From Tubiluchus corallicola (Eukaryota; Priapulida; Priapulimorpha; Priapulimorphida; Tubiluchidae): a stretch of 64,000 nt of DNA. A program made the translations under genes and the position numbers. The notes beneath the pieces are model-generated. The model saw only the letters and a list, made by a program, of their open reading frames with translations. It was not told the origin of the DNA and searched no databases. Where the stretch lies: assembly GCA_030141605.1 (NCBI GenBank), contig JAQGDQ010002367.1, forward strand, positions 558,501-622,500, written 5' to 3'. Positions within the stretch are counted from its first letter, which is position 1. Each line of letters begins with the position of its first letter. Of the stretch, positions 1-12,700 are shown piece by piece.

Positions 1-639
1 TATTTTTAAATGTTAATAAATCAATTTGGAATATTCATAATTCATTTTTTAATATTAATAAATCATTTACAAATAGCCAAAATTGTTTTATTAATATTAA
101 AAAATTATTTATGAATATGATTTAAGATTATTCATAATTGATTTATTAATATTAAAAATTTAGAGCGAATTATGAATATTCATCAACGATTTTTTTAATA
201 TATTATTCAAAATTGATTTATTAATATTTATAAATAATTTATTAATACTAAAAAGCATTAAATTCCACATTGGCGTCCCACAGGTTAGCAGTAACTTTCT
301 GCAGAATTCCTAACAGACCATTGACTGTTTTGATTCATATACAGGTGCAAGCCAACTTGCTCATTCGGTCGTTGTTAGAAACATTGAATAGCATTGAACA
401 CTGCTGGAGTAATTCGATCTGAATTAAGAATCCACGAGCGTATGGAAATGTAGTGCTACCTTTCTACTTGATGGAAAAGTAGTACCATATTTTAATTGGA
501 TGGAAAAGAAATGTCACCTTTCAAGTCGATGCAGTTTTAAAATTTATCATGAAATTAACACAAATCCAATTCTTAAAGACAAGAATAGTGATAATTAACG
601 AAAAAAGCCAATAGTTAAGAAAGAAAGAAAAGGGCGACA

Positions 640-705
640 TTTTAAGACATTGCCATGGTTTATAAAAGATAAAGATAAGATAAGATGTACTTTATTCTAG
701 GTAAA
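640..705 (-). mobile_element. LINE 3' tail (AATAAA plus ATCTT repeats)
   Basis: Read on the minus strand this contains AATAAAGTACATCTTATCTT followed by further ATCTT units. The same signature, a poly(A)-like signal then a short pentamer array, closes LINE fragments at 40170-40195 and 11148-11190. This looks like the 3' end of a truncated non-LTR retrotransposon. Confidence 0.5.
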
Positions 706-1319
706 AACCCATAATATCAAGACACACATACAATAAAAACTGCTACATATGTACAATAGTTACTACGTCACACACACATAACCACTTGAAAGTTATTTAC
801 AGATAAAATACACGTACAAGATTAAAGATTTAAAATTAATAGATGTCTTTTTGTAACGGCTGCTGTAATCTAAAGAACTGAGCTCTTATGAGTCCGACAT
901 TTAGCATCTTTGATGCGTGTGTAAAATAAATCTGGAAATATTATATTATAATAATTTTAAAGGTCTGATGGCACTTGAGAGATTGTTAGACAGTTCTGTA
1001 CTTAACAGACTTAAATTACTGCATATTTCTATACGTTCATCGTCATGACTGTCGTTGTGTCACAGTGATCTACAGCACAAGTAGTTTAGTAAATTGCAAA
1101 AGCGTTGTGCACATTACAAATGTAGCACATGATGGCCTTACAGTTTCTGTATACAGGACTACTGGCCTACTCACCGTATGATCGTAATAAACATTGTAAA
1201 GCGTTGTACAAGATATCCCCATTTACTGGAAACCGATTTCTAAAATCCACTTTATCTAACAAACAGAAGGCTTTTCCTGCGTGCAACACAAAAAACCAAA
1301 GTTTTAATCGAATACTTAA

Positions 1320-1457
1320 TAAGAAAGTACTTATTAGTCTTTTCAGTTCGCTACCTAAATTAATACACTTTAACTTTGTCTTCAGCTTTACATCTTATTT
1401 TTACTAAAGTGTATTAATTTATGTAGCGAACTGAAAAGACTAATAAGCACTTTCTTA
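1320..1457. repeat. 138-bp hairpin with 53-bp inverted arms
   Basis: Arms at 1320-1372 and 1405-1457 are reverse complements at 51 of 53 positions, around a 32-bp AT-rich spacer. Each outer end begins TAAGAAAGT. It could be a foldback MITE or the source of a hairpin RNA. No target duplication is clear. Confidence 0.75.
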
Positions 1458-1796
1458 GGCGCTTAACAATAATTTACGTTAAAAGTGATACATAAGATTT
1501 ATAATTTAAACAGCTACATGACAACATATCACATATTTATACTAATAAGAATATGCAGGAGTACAATTGCTGACTTACACAAGTTTCATCCAAAAAGATC
1601 TATTTAACACACTATTAGCTATCAAAAATACAGAGACATGGGAAGTTTCTGGAGACAGGGCAGCGTGGTTGCATTAATATTACTACGCTACATCACTGAA
1701 AACAAATTTTTGCGTATTAATGGCATCTGTTGAAAATGCGCACGCCAGTTGATTTAACAGTTACGTCATCAGTTATCAGTGAATGTTTTAACTCAC

Positions 1797-3113
1797 CATT
1801 TAATTGCGAATTTGATTTAATGTCAACGTTTAGTGAGTATTCTGAAGCACAATAATTTAGCCAAACAGCAACGTCTTCTTTCGACCATTCCATTGGATGA
1901 AGCTGAAACACTGAGGACACCAACATGATGCAAACTTTGCACAAAAATAGTGAATGTTTTTATCGTACTGAATTTGTTCTGAATAACCATTTAACGTATC
2001 GTGATCGGTAATAACACTGTATTCAACATTGTTGCACTTATTCGCAATGATAATTTTCCTGCTACCAGCAGACACATAATACTTGCAGGCTGGGCGTGAG
2101 GCGGGAGGTTTCTACACCAATTTGGGGGAATGACAGATTCATTCCCTCAATTTCATATGCAAATTGGACAATACTTGCTTATAATAAGTCGCTTATTACA
2201 TTGTATTACAATTATTTCTTGCTGTTTCTGTAGCCCTCGAGCAAAAAGGTATTACCATCATGTTTTTACAATGTTGTATATAAATTTTGTGAAATATTAG
2301 ACAAATCATTTCAGACATGCATAGTATTTATAGTTAAAGGACTGAAAGAGAAAAAGATTAATTAAATTACAACATTAATTTCATTTTTCAAGTAACTTGA
2401 CGAAAACTAAAATCTCTCAAATCTTCATGTCAACACCTTTTTGTGCGGCTGACTTTCAACCAATGTTGTATGAACTGCTAACAAAATCCTCAGCAAATCT
2501 TGCAAAATTTCTTTGTCAATTATTGATTTTTGTTAGCGCATATACAAGACAGTGCAATTTTACTCACTAAAAGTATATGCCATTTGCACATTGTTTCGTT
2601 GTTCGAAAGACAAGCGACAAATTCAAGAGTTTTACTCAATGGAAAAGGTTAGCAGCTAAAATAAAAAATGCCTAATAAGAATGGCGCGTTTAGGGTATTC
2701 AATGAATGAGACTTTGAGACTCCTCAGTCATAAGATTTGATTTCTAATAACTACTATTGCACGTAAGTAGTAATTATATTATACTGAGCTGCTAATTAGG
2801 AACTGTGGTTGCTTGCCTTAAGTACAGTACTTGCATTAAATTTTGCATATTTTTTCAGGTTGACGAGGCAATCATTGTCGTCGTTGCATCACTTTCATTA
2901 AGCGCTACTGATAGAAAAAATGCATAATAGTTTATAATGACATTACCAATTGAGCTAACTATTAATTAACCATTGAGGCACACAGTCCTATGTTTTGTTT
3001 CAGCTTAAATTTTGTCCATCAATTCTTCTAGAATCAACATTACAAGAACGAATAAAACATGGCTTCATTTACTCACCTGAGGAAAACCTTGTGTTACAAA
3101 TTACGTCGTCCAT
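1797..3113 (-). CDS. ETS-family-like gene, PNT (Pointed/SAM) domain, partial
   Basis: Two minus-strand exons. Exon 1797-1910 has an acceptor (cctcag) and a strong donor (gtgagt) and encodes a segment reading FQLHPMEWSKEDVAVWLNY and ending at L-N-G. This is the first half of a Pointed domain: the pattern W-x-x-E-D-V-x-x-W-L followed by an L/M-N-G turn is characteristic of ETS transcription factors. A candidate first coding exon lies at 3077-3113 (MDDVICNTRFSS, donor gtgagt); its phase 1 end fits the PNT exon exactly, giving a valine at the junction. The second half of the PNT domain and any ETS DNA-binding domain are not recognisable at 1-1796, so the gene presumably continues off the left edge. 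The PNT call rests on motif recognition. Whether this is an ESE/ELF, SPDEF or other subfamily cannot be said. The link to the ATG exon is inference from phase only. Confidence 0.6.
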
Positions 3114-4126
3114 TGTCTCTGCTTTTTTCCAAAACGACAGAGGAAAATAAAAAGCGTGATCTCTTGAGTAAGAATCAGATGAGATCCACGTTTGTGGATT
3201 ATACAACGTCTGGTGCATGTTTAATTCCATAATTTAAGTTTATAATATCTAAATTGTAGTTTTGTTAAACATTTCAACCATAAACGTTAACGCATAATGA
3301 ATGCGTCTAATTACGAGCGTCACTCGGTGTTTTATAACTAAATAGTTTGTTCCTTGTTGACTTAAGCATAAATATAGTAGTCCGCGATTTACCACTAGCG
3401 TACACATCTCACCTGTTTCATTTCTATAAAAACATAGGAGAGAAGTGTAGCTCACCAAGAACAAAAATAAGCACATTCCAAAAAATCTAGATTCGCAAAC
3501 GATTAATAGAGATTTGCCAAATCTATCATTACTTTTTTATATATAAAAACGATGATGTTGATATGTCGAGTTTCTCTTTTAAAGAACACCTTCTCCAGCC
3601 TGGATCCGGAGTAGCTGTAGTTTGTTCAAATATGCGCTTAATAAGAATTGTACTCGATAGGTAGGAAGTTGAAAACGTCACGGTAAAAGATATAAGGCTT
3701 TTTTGCTTTTACTTTTCATTTTGGTTCCAACCCTAGTCCTTGCAAGAAAATTTTTCTTAGTTTTTTTTTATTGGTTGCACTTACTTTTCCTAAAGGGCAT
3801 ATTCAGAATCAATGAAAGAAACGAATAAAATCACATTCACATAATTCACATATTGGCAAGTTGAAAGTCACGTGACTTTTGTTACAAAGTAACATTCTGT
3901 AACTTATTGTAGATTTTAATTTGTGCTGTCTTTCAGTCTTTTAAAACCATTTTTTAACAATAATATCGTTAAAAGTGTTTTGGGTTAAAATGAAATGCTA
4001 ATTAAAAAATGTCGTCTGATAAAGTGTTTAATAGGGAACAGGCAACAATTTTTTATTAGTAATAAGAATTTTACAGAGCCCGTAAGGCGACAATATAAAT
4101 TTTTCTGAAAAAATTTTACGAGCAAA

Positions 4127-4248
4127 CGCAAACCTTTTGCGTTCCTTCGCAAAGTATTGCGATCACTCGCAAAGTTTCGCATTTCCTCGCAAACCTTTTC
4201 CATTACCACGCAAAATTTTGCGTTTTGTCGAAAAGGTCTTCGGTGATT
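4127..4248. repeat. Minisatellite, six units of 20-21 bp (CGCAAA..TTTGCG)
   Basis: Six consecutive units start at 4127, 4148, 4168, 4188, 4209 and 4229. Most begin CGCAAA and several contain the complementary TTGCG, so the unit itself is partly palindromic. The last units are more diverged. Confidence 0.7.
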
Positions 4249-4992
4249 GTAAGCTGTGGAATGAAAACGAAAACGAAATATTTTGAGTAAAATTTGATTA
4301 TCCAAGCGGCAAGAAGAACTCAATTTTTTGTACACATGCATAGGCCTATAAAAAAGGTATGCCTAATATTATACTTAATTTTAACTTAAGGATGTACTGG
4401 CAGTGTGCGTGTACGTTATTTAAACCCAATACTGATATAAATTTCGGAATCTGAAAGTAACACTACTCTCGTTCTTCGCCTCAAACAAGATTAAAATTGC
4501 GTTATCATGTGCGAATTAATTGTTAGGAAATACATGACTGTAGTTACGAATGAGCATTGATGTGGGCAGGTCAGATTCTTCAAGAATCTATGAGTTGCGT
4601 GGCTGGTATGTCAAAAATTAAAAAATGGACAAAAAATGTGAAGAATTGTATTTCATTTTGTAATCAAGTAAGACTAGCAAACAACAGGAAGAGTAGCAGC
4701 AGCACAGGGCTGTCGGTAGAAAGAATCCCAGATTCTGGCTCATAGAATTTTGGAACGTCTGATTCCAACTCCGTCTCCTGCCTCGAAATAGTAATTTATA
4801 ATATTACGATTCTTCAACAGTCTTCGATATCTTTCTCAGTGTAGAATATCATCATTATTTCATAGCCAAATTAATTATCAAGCTACTTTCAAATTTAAAA
4901 TATGAACATCAAATTAAGTTTAACTCACTGTAAGAACTCTATAAGCTACAACTTGACAAACATCTACAAATCTTTTTTCATATTCATGTGGC

Positions 4993-5170
4993 GGCTAAAG
5001 TTTACAATTCCCTCACACAAGAAATTAGTTCCAAAAGCGGATTAGGATTAACGTTAGGATTAGGATTAGGGTTAGGTTTAGGGATGGGGTCAGGGTTGGG
5101 TTAGGGTTAAGATTAGGGCTAGGTTAGGGTTAAGGTATTTAAATTGTGTGGAGAATTATAAACTCCTTCC
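4993..5170. mobile_element. hAT-like MITE with internal telomere-like repeats
   Basis: The 178-bp element is flanked by an exact 8-bp duplication CATGTGGC at 4985-4992 and 5171-5178, the target size of hAT elements. The ends are imperfect inverted repeats: left contains AAGTTTACAATTCCCTCACA and right contains TGTGTGGAGAATTATAAACT. The interior (about 5041-5150) is a degenerate array of TTAGGG-type hexamers. Related fragments lie at about 42104-42217 and 54113-54172. There is no coding capacity. Confidence 0.75.
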
Positions 5171-6767
5171 CATGTGGCATAATAGGTAATGAGAATTTTA
5201 GCTTAGGGTAAGCTTTCGGTAAGGCTTTTTAGCTTAGGGCTTAGCTAAACAAAAATGAAATAGGAAATTTAAATTGCATGCTTATTAGCAGTGGCTCAAA
5301 CTGTTCGGTCTAATTTATATACTTATTATAGTCCTAACAGCAAGGATTTCATGAAATGTTGTTTTTCTTTTTGAAGTGTTTATTAAGAATCAACTAACAA
5401 CGTAGCATCTAAAAAAAGAATTTCATGAAACTGTTTCCACTGAAAACCAAAACCTCTATTCATGCTGGGTGCGAATCTGCTACGTATCTGGTAACATCCA
5501 TTTTGAAATGCAATTAGAAATTTTTGTTAGTAAGTAAAATTAAACTTATAAATGCATAAGGAAACATTTCAAAATAGCATACTTTTTATTTATATAATAA
5601 TTATACATTGATGCAGGCATTTGCACTATGTAGATGGTACGCAAAAACTATTAAATTTTACCAGGTTTACACAAAAGTAACAACAAAACGACAACACGCT
5701 TAACACAGATTATCACAGCAGTAGCGCAGATGTGCTAACACTCTGAAGCTTTGCACATTACAATTAAAATTGAGCATTTAGATTCTAATGAAAATTCCTG
5801 TATAGAGTTTTCACTGTCTCTCTTACTATTCCAGTTCGTAACATATAATAATAGATAAATATGTACATATAACTACATAATAACTTACAACTAATTAAGG
5901 CGAACTACTTAATTACTACCGTGACGGACTTCAGAAGATGTCTACTTAACTGCAAACTTCGTTTTTCTTGTTTGTTTTTTTCATTTATATATTTTTCTTA
6001 ATATATAGTGATAGGTCTATCACCCAGACAAAATTGACATTGATAGGTCATAACAATGTCGATCTGTAACTTAATAATTGGCACATTTTGAAATTTTTGA
6101 AATGACCACACTGCATGTGCGAGCATTAAAAATGACTTTCAAAGCTTTAGAACTTGAACTTTTTAAAAAATATATTGTAGTCTTACAAAAGCACAAAGGT
6201 TAGATCTACGCAAAGCATTCGGGTTGTTATTATAGGCTTTAAAAGTACTGATTAGTGGTTACTACCGTATAACTTCTTATCTAACACAGTTTTCTGACAG
6301 ATTTACTGAAGCTCACAATAATGAAACCTATTTTGCTTATTATTTGTCCGTACAAAATACACGTGATAAAAGCTAAATTTATTTTAGTTACAAACCCCCG
6401 TAGAAAATCGTGAAAATGTTAAATATAACTAACGCGGCAATATAAACAACAAAGTTTATAGAATATCAAATTGCAAATGTCCCAAATTTGTCTATTGAAA
6501 GTGCGTTGCACTGTGAACTATCAGATAAAATTACACAAACTTTGGTTTAGATTTGTCAGTACTGGTAAGAATGTTAATTAGTTATAGCGCACATAACAAT
6601 AATTAATTATTATTAAAAATTTTAAGTTGCAGAAATTTATTTTATTGATCGATTCAAATTTCTGGGTTTTGATAAATTTAATTTACTTAATTCCCAAGAC
6701 GGCATACCTTGTTTTCTATTCTCATTGACTTGTGAGCAAAGATTTCTGGCATTTTGATTTTGAGCTC

Positions 6768-9700
6768 TTAGTTTCCTCTAAAACTGAAGTTATCGGTACT
6801 GTCAGTGCGTTTGGTCTGGCGCGACCTGGCATGAATCACACCAGCTACAATAATGGTCAAGAACAGCAACGCCACGATGCCACTGATTCCAGCAATGAAA
6901 GTGATACGTGGTACGCATGCACTGCCAATGGTTGTTGTCTGATCACTGGATACACGACGGATGGCCCCTGATTCTTCTGCATCAAAGGAAAATTAAAATA
7001 CATTAGATAATATCACACAAAAGTAAACAGTCATTCTGCTTCAGCTGCAGACGCCTTCATACCAGATGTAAAGTCAGCAAATATTTGTTTGCTAACCCTT
7101 AAATGTGGGCCTACACGTGATGTACTGCTTTTCATGCAGTGTCACTGACCTAACTTAGTGCGCGAATATTAATAATGAAATATTCTTAATGAATCATGTC
7201 TCATTTCATCTTTAATGTTTCCTGAATATGTTTGTAAATAAAAGCTTCAGACACAGAACGATTGCATGGAACATATTCACAATATTAAAACATAATATCA
7301 GAACATTTCAACACCTGTCTTGTGTGATCATCAGTAGAATGCCGAACGTTCAAAGTGTGGAGTTAGTCAAATCAGAAAGTCACACTTTGTTCAAATGTCA
7401 CAACATTATGCGGAAGTAATTACAGTCAGTATCACAATACTTTATGTACTAAGATGAAGCTGGGCAGAGCTGAATGGCGAAGCATAATACGAAATTAAAA
7501 TATTTAAGTGAAGTGAGTTAACGGGATAGAACTGCTCACGATTAAAACCAGGTTTATGTTCATTTTAAAGTCCTTTTATTTAATTCCATCCGTATTTTAA
7601 AATTTTTCAATTTGTATTGTGTTCTTTCATTGCATCTCCTCCCAGATGCGTCCTACTGCATACATCATCATCTTAGGTTAGGCGCTTCCGTTATGCAATA
7701 TTGCATCATTCATAATGTGATGTGATGTCTCCGCTCTGCTGCCTCATGCCAAGTATCTACGTTGTTTAAGTCAAGTGGAGTACTTAATGAATCTTTCTTC
7801 AGAACATTTAAATATGCTATCAGCTGTCGTCCTCTTCCCAGGCATTAGTGCTTGATGTAATGCTGTAGTAAGTGGAGAATCCTATGGTAATCTAATGACA
7901 TGTCCAATCCACCAAAGCCGACATTTCTGAATGACCTCAATCCAATCCTTGTTCTTTGTTATATGATATGGATCCTGATCTAAGATTTTCTTTGGTCATT
8001 TTATACTCAACATCTTTCTGTGCCGGCGTCCTTGGAAGGCATTGATTTCATTCATTGAAGGCAATTCAGAATGGTACAAGAATACAAAGTTCTACAAGCA
8101 ATGATAGAATGTGTAGTTTTTTCTGTGGTAAGATTCGAAAAAGTTTCAAATGATTCAAAAATTCAAAAAATGTTGTGAGCTTAGAATATGCAGCCAAGCC
8201 TGATATTTTTTGCGTGCTTTGCGTGCTATATCAGCTTCAGCGCCTGCTAAAACTACATATACAACCAGTTCACACAGCACATACTGAATCTCTGTGAACT
8301 GCAATTACTTATGTATAATGATTATGGCAGTTCATCCACTTTATTACTTCCTGTTTTGCCAACAACGCCTTTTGAACACTTTCAACTGAGGATGACACAA
8401 GACAGGTGTTGAAACATTTTGCGATTTTCTTCTAATAATATGGATATGTCCTATAGAATCCATCTATGTCTGAAATTTTTCAAAGTTAAATCTGTTGATG
8501 TTCACAATCACTGGCCAGCAGTTGGGCTTTTGTGCTTAACATACCATCATATATAATTGTCTCAGCTCCGGGTACCATGACAGTTATGCTTTCACTCATT
8601 AATTCATCACCCACGGATTCGCCAGGTTTGATCTCATTGCCTTCAGGATCACGTATCAAGCGATCACTTGACGTCATTTCACTTGTATCACGCTTCCTCC
8701 TTCTTGCGTCACATTCAGTCTGAAATAATGACATCATTAAAAATATCCGGAAAAGATGCTTGTCTAGCTTTATATTTTAGTGCAGGTGAATGTTAGTATT
8801 TGCTAATGAAGGATAATCGATCAAAAGTGATCTAATGTATTCACAATGACTATCAACAGATGGCGCAAGTTACTATGTTGCCTATATTTAAGGCGTAGTA
8901 ACTTCGTGTTAATATATGTAACCGTCGAGCTATTTTTCTTTGTTTTATTTCATTTTGTATTATTTTAGTCTAACACCTATTCATTGTTGCCGTTATTAAC
9001 TTTACTATAACAGGAAAAAAAGAGCCGCATATAAATGCCTAACTAGTTTCTGCATGGAAAAAAGTTCTTGGTGTTTGATCAGTTTTTTAGTTTAGCTACA
9101 TCTAGTGATTACAAGAAGTAACGATTCGCTTAAAATGTATGTTAGGCGATCTGCTAAAAACATTTGTTCATTCTTGTTTAATAATGCTGCTCCGGTTTGG
9201 AATAGTTTACAAGAAATTGCAAATGATGCACCATTGATAAAAGCTCGAAATGCAAACCTTTTTAAACGGTGATTAAATTATGTCAATCCTAAAATGCTTT
9301 CTTAATATTTTCTAAAGAAGCGCTTGCTCTTTATGTCTCCCCTAAACCGCCCCTCACTATTGTGTTGCTTCTTATGTGCATATGAATGTATTGCATGTTC
9401 TTATATAATGTATATGGTGTATGTATATGTATGTGTCTTAATGTATATTGTTTATTTTTTATTTGGTGTATAATAAGCTTAATACTTGCAATATCTAAAT
9501 CTTATTAGGGTGATTATATTGTTTGTTTTAATGGAAATGACATTTTAAAAGCCTGATTTTCAGCTGTCTCTGTTGATAATAAGATTTAAAATTTAGCGCC
9601 TTAAAATTTTGTCAAAATTAAGAATATTGCTACAGGCCCAAAATGTGTACTTACAGGATAACAATGATCAAAGCACACTCTACACTGACATGAGAAGTAG

Positions 9701-12700
9701 ACATTTGTCACATCCGGGAACTTGAATGCTTTAAAATGCGCAAACATGTAAGTGTTGCCACGGCTGATTCCTGTTGATCGCTGGGAATGTCCAATGACTT
9801 TCTTGTGAGCTGGACAACTGCAAAAATAACAAGAAAATGATCAGAAGGCATTTTCTTTAATGATAATGCTTGTGGCGATGTTGTTAGTGCTGCTGCAGAT
9901 GATAAAACGCTGAATCACAACAGGAGCAACAACAACAACAACAACAACAACAGGTACCAGCTTATTAACTAAACTGTTAATGATGATAACAAGCTTTGCA
10001 GTGTTAATTTAATTGTTCCACATTGAAGTTTTTACCCATCTTCGTCAATAAGTTCGAGTCTAGACATTCCCATGCCATCATGAGCGTAACAGTCAAATAC
10101 AGAAAGATCAAATATTCCACCTGCAAAATAACACCAACAGACTAAGTAAGTATCTCTGCGAAGACTCTCGATTACACTATCAGAACGAAAAATAGCCTGA
10201 GAAATCACACAATAAGAAATGACATAAGACAATATTTCAGACCACAAGTGTAACACCGTTCTCCGGATAAAAATGAAAAAATTAAGAATGTTCCAAACGG
10301 CCCCTAAAATAACTATTTTTGTTAATAGTTTAAGAAATCTATTTTCTTAGTTGCATCAATCATTTGTGTCTGTTTTCTATTTTAAGACTGACTTGATATC
10401 TAGTCCGAGAAATTTACACAGACAGGCCTAATGCTGCAAGGACAAAGCATCTGTACTCCTCAAAAAAGATAATAATTTACCTTTTCTTTCGTAAATATAA
10501 TTTAACCGCTTTACACTCGTTATAAATTTGTTATTCGTACCCTGGTTGTCAATCCAAAAAGCCATGGTTGCAATTTGTCCAAGATTGAGGACAGAAACGC
10601 CAGCAATGACAGGATTTCTTCCTTCCACAATTTTCATGTTACAGGAGCTGAATCTTATGGGTGTGGAAGTTACTTGGTTTGCGTCTACATCTCTGAAATT
10701 AAAATAGTGCATGAAATATCATTTTAAGTTTATTTGAGTCGTAAGTATGCCACTGTGCTAACATGCACTTCGCACGGAACACATAAGGCACTATAAAGAT
10801 TTTCACATTTACATGATTTATATTTTACAGAATACTTTGACACATTTGCTACTTACGGTACTTGAAGATTGTAGTTCAAGCTCTCAACCTGCGTTCCACC
10901 AAATCTACATGAAACTTCATAAGCCCTGTCACCCATCTCCAATATTCCCCAAGCGAATTCACTCATTACGATGATTGTGTTGTTAAAATACGTTCGTGCA
11001 TCGTAACCTTCTCCCTAGGAAACAAGGCAGTTTCGAAGTCTAGCGAGAATTATTGCAACATTATAAATGAATTAAGTAGTTTTTAACTGTAATTGAATGG
11101 TTTTATTTAATTCGTCGGTGACACAAGTTCTTGCAGCTTTTTAAAATGGACGTAAAATAAATGTTTATCTTATCTTATCTTGTCTTATCTTGTCTTGTCT
11201 CGTCTCGTCTCGTCTCGTCTCGTCTCGTCTCGTCTCGTCTCGTCTCGTCTCGTCTTATCGTGTCGTGGTGGCGTGTCGTGTCGTGCCGTGCCGTGCCGTG
11301 CCGTGCCGTGCCGTGCCGTGCCGTGCCTTTTCTTTAACCACAACCAATTCTTTTCTTTAACTACAACCTTCTGTTGGAAACAGGTTAAATAACAATAAGG
11401 AATGTTAAAGTGTTGCACAGTGACAGCACTACAATAAGAAAGAAAACAGAGAATGGAAAGTGAAACATAATTTTTATAATTTTTGATAAAAGTCGTCGAT
11501 TCACCTACAGTATTGTTAGTGAGAATTACGTTAACTATTTTTAATGATTTTGCATGGTTTTCACTTCGATTCAAATTAACTAAAATAGCTAAATTAACTA
11601 AATTCAAAGTAGCTTACAATGAACACTATACATAGACCTAACTTTTTCGTTTGCACGAATGTATGCACATATGATATTAGAAGATCTGCTACCATATTAA
11701 TTATAGGTTGATTTTAATGTAAGGTACAATGCTGGTGGTCTCGTTATGGTTAATTCGGGTAGTTTTCTTATAAATCACCGAGGGAACTATTGTTTTAGTA
11801 ATTTTACATGACTAAGGGACCCGGAATAAAAAATTCCTTAAAGCTTTAACCTGTTTAACCAAGTTTATTTATTTTTAAGACACGGTAATATTTAATAGGT
11901 TTTCTTTATGCCTCTTATAGTATTTCCTTACATTTTGTGTGTGGTTTTCATAACGGGAATAAACTAATGAATTGATTATTTAATCCCAGGATACTTAATT
12001 AAACTTACGCTTCTGTCGGTGATGGTTCCACAACCATCTAAAGGCAAATCAACGGCCAACCGTCTCTGATTTCGGGCGGCAACGGTGCGGCAACCATCTG
12101 ATTTATACTGGCCTTTAGCGTAGACCGCTCCTTCAAAGTTCCTCTCAAACGTGATGTCTACTGTCATGACATTATCGTCAAGCTTACAGAAAACCGCAAT
12201 GTCTACAAGCGAAACAAATAGAATAATCATAATGTCTAGATTGATTTACTGAATTTTAGTACAAAACTTTGAAAGAAAAGAAATATGAAAGGTTGGAATA
12301 AAGATTTGAACCAGGGACCTTCTGCTTAGTGATCTAAGGTGTCTGCCTTGTAAATAGAAGGCCCCTGTTTTAAACCCAACTTTTTCACATTTCCTGCCTT
12401 TCAAGTTTGATATTAAAATTTAATTAATTGTATACAACAAATTTGTATACAACAAAAAACATCAGTTAAACAAGCAGTTTGGTTAAGGAAACTATACGAA
12501 TGACAGCCAAAAAATAAAGTTTGTCGCCTCTTTCAGTTCTGTCTTCTTTATTCTACTATATTTTTAATTTCCAATAATCCGCAAAAATATTTGTTCCTAA
12601 TTTCGTGTTTGGTAACTTTCAGCATTTTACTGAAATAAATCATGTCTCATTCATGGAGACAATCCGAGAAGCTGGAAATTCAATAAAACACTTACCTAAA

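Larger units (their letters stand above)
1..1796. other. AT-rich non-coding DNA at left edge
   Basis: No exon of the ETS-like gene is recognisable here. The first 250 bases are a diverged tandem-like stretch of ATTAATA/TATTAATAT motifs. It also holds a LINE tail (640-700, minus) and a long hairpin (1320-1457), both listed separately. The rest is presumably intron or intergenic DNA. Confidence 0.5.
3114..6767. other. Intergenic region between ETS-like and ZP genes
   Basis: No convincing exons on either strand. Open frames near 3249-3476, 3985-4341 and 4557-4745 lack domains and splice-site support. The region contains a minisatellite at 4127-4248 and a hAT-like MITE at 4993-5170. The ZP gene's 3' UTR lies at its right end, with minus-strand AATAAA signals at about 6636-6646. 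Confidence 0.5.

Noticed and set aside
344-421. Plus-strand exon-like frame after tatacag (VQANLLIRSLLETLNSIEH then a stop)
   Set aside because: Short, no matching upstream exon and no recognisable family; could be chance.
11185-11607. 140-codon minus-strand ORF with an Arg-Asp/His-Gly-Thr repeat
   Set aside because: Its repeated part is the pentanucleotide array and the rest has no recognisable domain; it lies in a ZP intron.
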